NCBI GenBank assembly: GCA_946611495.1
Contig: CAMODR010000058.1
Span: 1-7,223, forward strand
DNA: 7,223 bases
Direction of reading: 5' to 3'
Source of the DNA: an uncultured Methanobrevibacter sp.
GTDB taxonomy: Archaea; Methanobacteriota; Methanobacteria; Methanobacteriales; Methanobacteriaceae
The position numbers and the translations under genes are program-made. The first letter of the stretch is position 1. Each line of letters begins with the position of its first letter. This document shows, in pieces, positions 4,196 to 7,223 of this stretch. The notes below the pieces were generated by a model, which saw nothing but the letters and a program-made list of their open reading frames with translations, had not been told where the DNA came from and did no database searches.

Positions 4196-5260
4196 TTAAC
4201 TGCAGGCATCTTCAATGGATTCTCTAATGGAATCAATGTCATTGCCTAACATGAGAGCTAAAAACATAGCTCCGCCTGCTCCGGCTCCTTCTTTGATGTA
4301 ACCTTCAGTATAGTTTTTAAGGCCTTCCACTCTGGAAATCTCAAAGTTAGGGTTTACTGCATTTACAGAGATGTCTCCTATTTGGTTTGTGATATTTAAT
4401 ATGTCTGCAGTTTCATCTTTAACAACAAAGGAAGTTGTAGCAAGACAAGAGTTTGAAAAGTCAAAATCAGGGTCTAATGCCTTTGCAATTGCACAAGCTG
4501 CAGTCAATTGGGTTCCTCCTGCTAATACGACAGGAACTTTTGCTCCCATAAGGACTCCTGCAACTGCTGGAAGCATAGGGTCTCCTACAGCTGCTACAAC
4601 ATCAAATGGATTATTGTCCTTGCTTGGTTCAAGGCCTGCATTCTTTAGGCCTTCGTCGACTATTTCATTTTTCATCTCATGAGGGTTAGTGTTCATGCAT
4701 CCGCTTACCTTTCCTTTTGCATCATATCCAAGGCCAATCAATACTCCAAGTGCAGTGGTAGTTCCTGCAGGTAAGCTTTCTCCAATTACAATATAGTCAT
4801 GTTTTTCAGATAGGATTTCAGCAAGTGAGTATCCTTTTTCGAATAATTCCTCAGGGTTTTCAACCCCTTTGCCTGTTCTTATGTCTTTGCCGTGTTTTCC
4901 ATCGCTTATGTCAAATACGTCACTGTCAGCCTTGATTTCGCTTCCTGCATCAAGTACCATAACAGGGCAGTCGCATAGTGCAAGGGATCCTTTTGTAATC
5001 ATGGATGGTGTAGGAGTTACAACTTCTCCAATAATGGTTTGTGGAATGTCTTTCATACATTTGACTTCCCCATCAAGTATTAACTCTGCATCTCCTGCAG
5101 GTGTGTATTTGGTAAGTTCTGGAGTAGCTCCTGCTCCTGTAAGGCCAGGAATTTTAGAAGTTTCTGTTGTAGCTATTGTACATATAAAAATAGGATTTTC
5201 TTTTTCTTTAAGTTCGCATACAAGCTTATCTGATCCGTAAGTTTTTAATCCTTCAATCAT
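4196..5260 (-). CDS. cobT: Archaeal CobT-type nicotinate-nucleotide:base phosphoribosyltransferase (TIGR00303/UPF0284)
   Basis: Expected to transfer the phosphoribosyl group of nicotinate mononucleotide to the lower-ligand base in assembly of the cobamide nucleotide loop; methanogens need cobamides for methyltransferases. The 354-aa protein carries the conserved blocks of the archaeal/cyanobacterial family: TTETSKIPGLTGAGATPE (31-48), TPTPSMITKG (82-91), GESLPAGTTTALG (160-172), GDPMLPAVAG (226-235), VVLAGGTQLTAA (244-255) and EGYIKEGAGAGGAM (319-332). Glu324 in the last block resembles the catalytic glutamate in the GEG motif of bacterial CobT, by analogy only. Length is normal and no membrane segment is expected despite the Gly/Ala-rich C-terminus. 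The ATG at 5260 has only a weak GATGAT-like site upstream. It is the first gene of a probable operon with the radical SAM gene. No cobalamin riboswitch was recognised in the leader. Confidence 0.88.
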   Translation of the reverse strand: MIEGLKTYGSDKLVCELKEKENPIFICTIATTETSKIPGLTGAGATPELTKYTPAGDAELILDGEVKCMKDIPQTIIGEVVTPTPSMITKGSLALCDCPVMVLDAGSEIKADSDVFDISDGKHGKDIRTGKGVENPEELFEKGYSLAEILSEKHDYIVIGESLPAGTTTALGVLIGLGYDAKGKVSGCMNTNPHEMKNEIVDEGLKNAGLEPSKDNNPFDVVAAVGDPMLPAVAGVLMGAKVPVVLAGGTQLTAACAIAKALDPDFDFSNSCLATTSFVVKDETADILNITNQIGDISVNAVNPNFEISRVEGLKNYTEGYIKEGAGAGGAMFLALMLGNDIDSIRESIEDACS

Positions 5261-5336
5261 TTTATCATCTTAATGGTTTTTATTGATTTTTTCTGAATTA
5301 TTTTCATTTGATTTAATGATGTTTTATTCATTTTTC

Positions 5337-5361
5337 AATGAAATAATTTTTTCATTTCATT
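5337..5361. repeat. 8-bp inverted repeat in the cobT leader/promoter region
   Basis: AATGAAAT (5337-5344) is the inverse complement of ATTTCATT (5354-5361), with nine bases between. It lies 77 bases upstream of the cobT start codon, either in the 5' leader of that transcript or near its promoter. It could be an operator or a leader hairpin, or a chance match in AT-rich DNA. Confidence 0.4.
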
Positions 5362-5430
5362 CTTTTTTATCAATTTAATCGAAAAATAATTCTTTTTTAT
5401 ATTATTTAATTCTATAAATATATTATTGAT

Positions 5431-5443
5431 AAAAATTATATAA
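5431..5443 (+). promoter_or_regulatory. BRE/TATA promoter for kae1-bud32
   Basis: A5 (5431-5435) directly precedes TTATATAA (5436-5443). This fits the archaeal order of an A-rich BRE followed by a TATA box. The predicted start of transcription is near 5465, leaving about 90 bases of leader before the GTG start. Confidence 0.5.
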
Positions 5444-5528
5444 ATGTATGTTAATAAATTATTAATTGTATTTAATTTTTGATGATTGCTTTAGTAGTGA
5501 TTATGTAAGTTTTATTTTTATTGAGTAA

Positions 5529-7196
<1,668 letters not shown>

Positions 7197-7223
7197 TTGG
7201 ATGTCTTTAATTTCTACTTTTTT

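Noticed and set aside
4371..5240. Two plus-strand frames (4371-4682 and 4869-5240) opposite cobT
   Set aside because: Both are antisense shadows of a well-conserved gene, with no promoter or ribosome binding site of their own.
7201..7223. ATG at 7201 with seven open codons to the window edge, possibly the next gene
   Set aside because: No Shine-Dalgarno site precedes it, and the segment ends in a T-run that looks like a terminator for kae1-bud32. Too little sequence is present to decide.

Overview
The window is very AT-rich, with long T- or A-rich spacers, and it reads as a methanogenic archaeon of the order Methanobacteriales, most likely a Methanobrevibacter-like species. This assignment rests on gene content: a methanogen-type thymidylate synthase, an archaeal Sm-like protein, the archaeal-type CobT homologue (TIGR00303/UPF0284 family) and a Kae1-Bud32 fusion. 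It is also supported by TATA-like boxes upstream of genes, Shine-Dalgarno sites of the GGAG/GAGG/GGTG kind, and oligo-T tracts at gene ends. No species-level call can be made from sequence alone.

Layout. Bases 1-325 are extremely AT-rich and include five 10-bp repeats just upstream of the first gene. Four genes then lie on the plus strand, each apparently with its own terminator: thymidylate synthase (326-1036), SurE nucleotidase (1268-2044), a 48-codon helical-hairpin protein (2270-2416) and a short LSm-like protein (2536-2736). A convergent spacer (2737-3048) follows. It is T-rich on its left and A-rich on its right, so it is U-rich at the 3' end of both incoming transcripts, and it carries a perfect 53-bp tandem duplication. 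On the minus strand, a CobT-like phosphoribosyltransferase (5260-4196) and a radical SAM protein (4137-3049) form a likely two-gene operon. A divergent promoter spacer (5261-5555) separates them from the Kae1-Bud32 fusion gene (5556-7196), which is complete.

Functions. The genes are mostly housekeeping: dTMP synthesis, nucleoside monophosphate turnover, RNA binding, cobamide nucleotide-loop assembly, and t6A modification of tRNA. The less explained elements are the 48-aa protein, the radical SAM protein encoded downstream of cobT, and a recurring pattern of tandem duplications of about 30-53 bp in 3'-flanking regions. I saw no mobile element, CRISPR array, tRNA or rRNA. The candidates for something new are modest: the small helical-hairpin protein, the shortened LSm protein with a U-rich 3' region, the duplicated terminators, and the CobT/radical SAM pairing.
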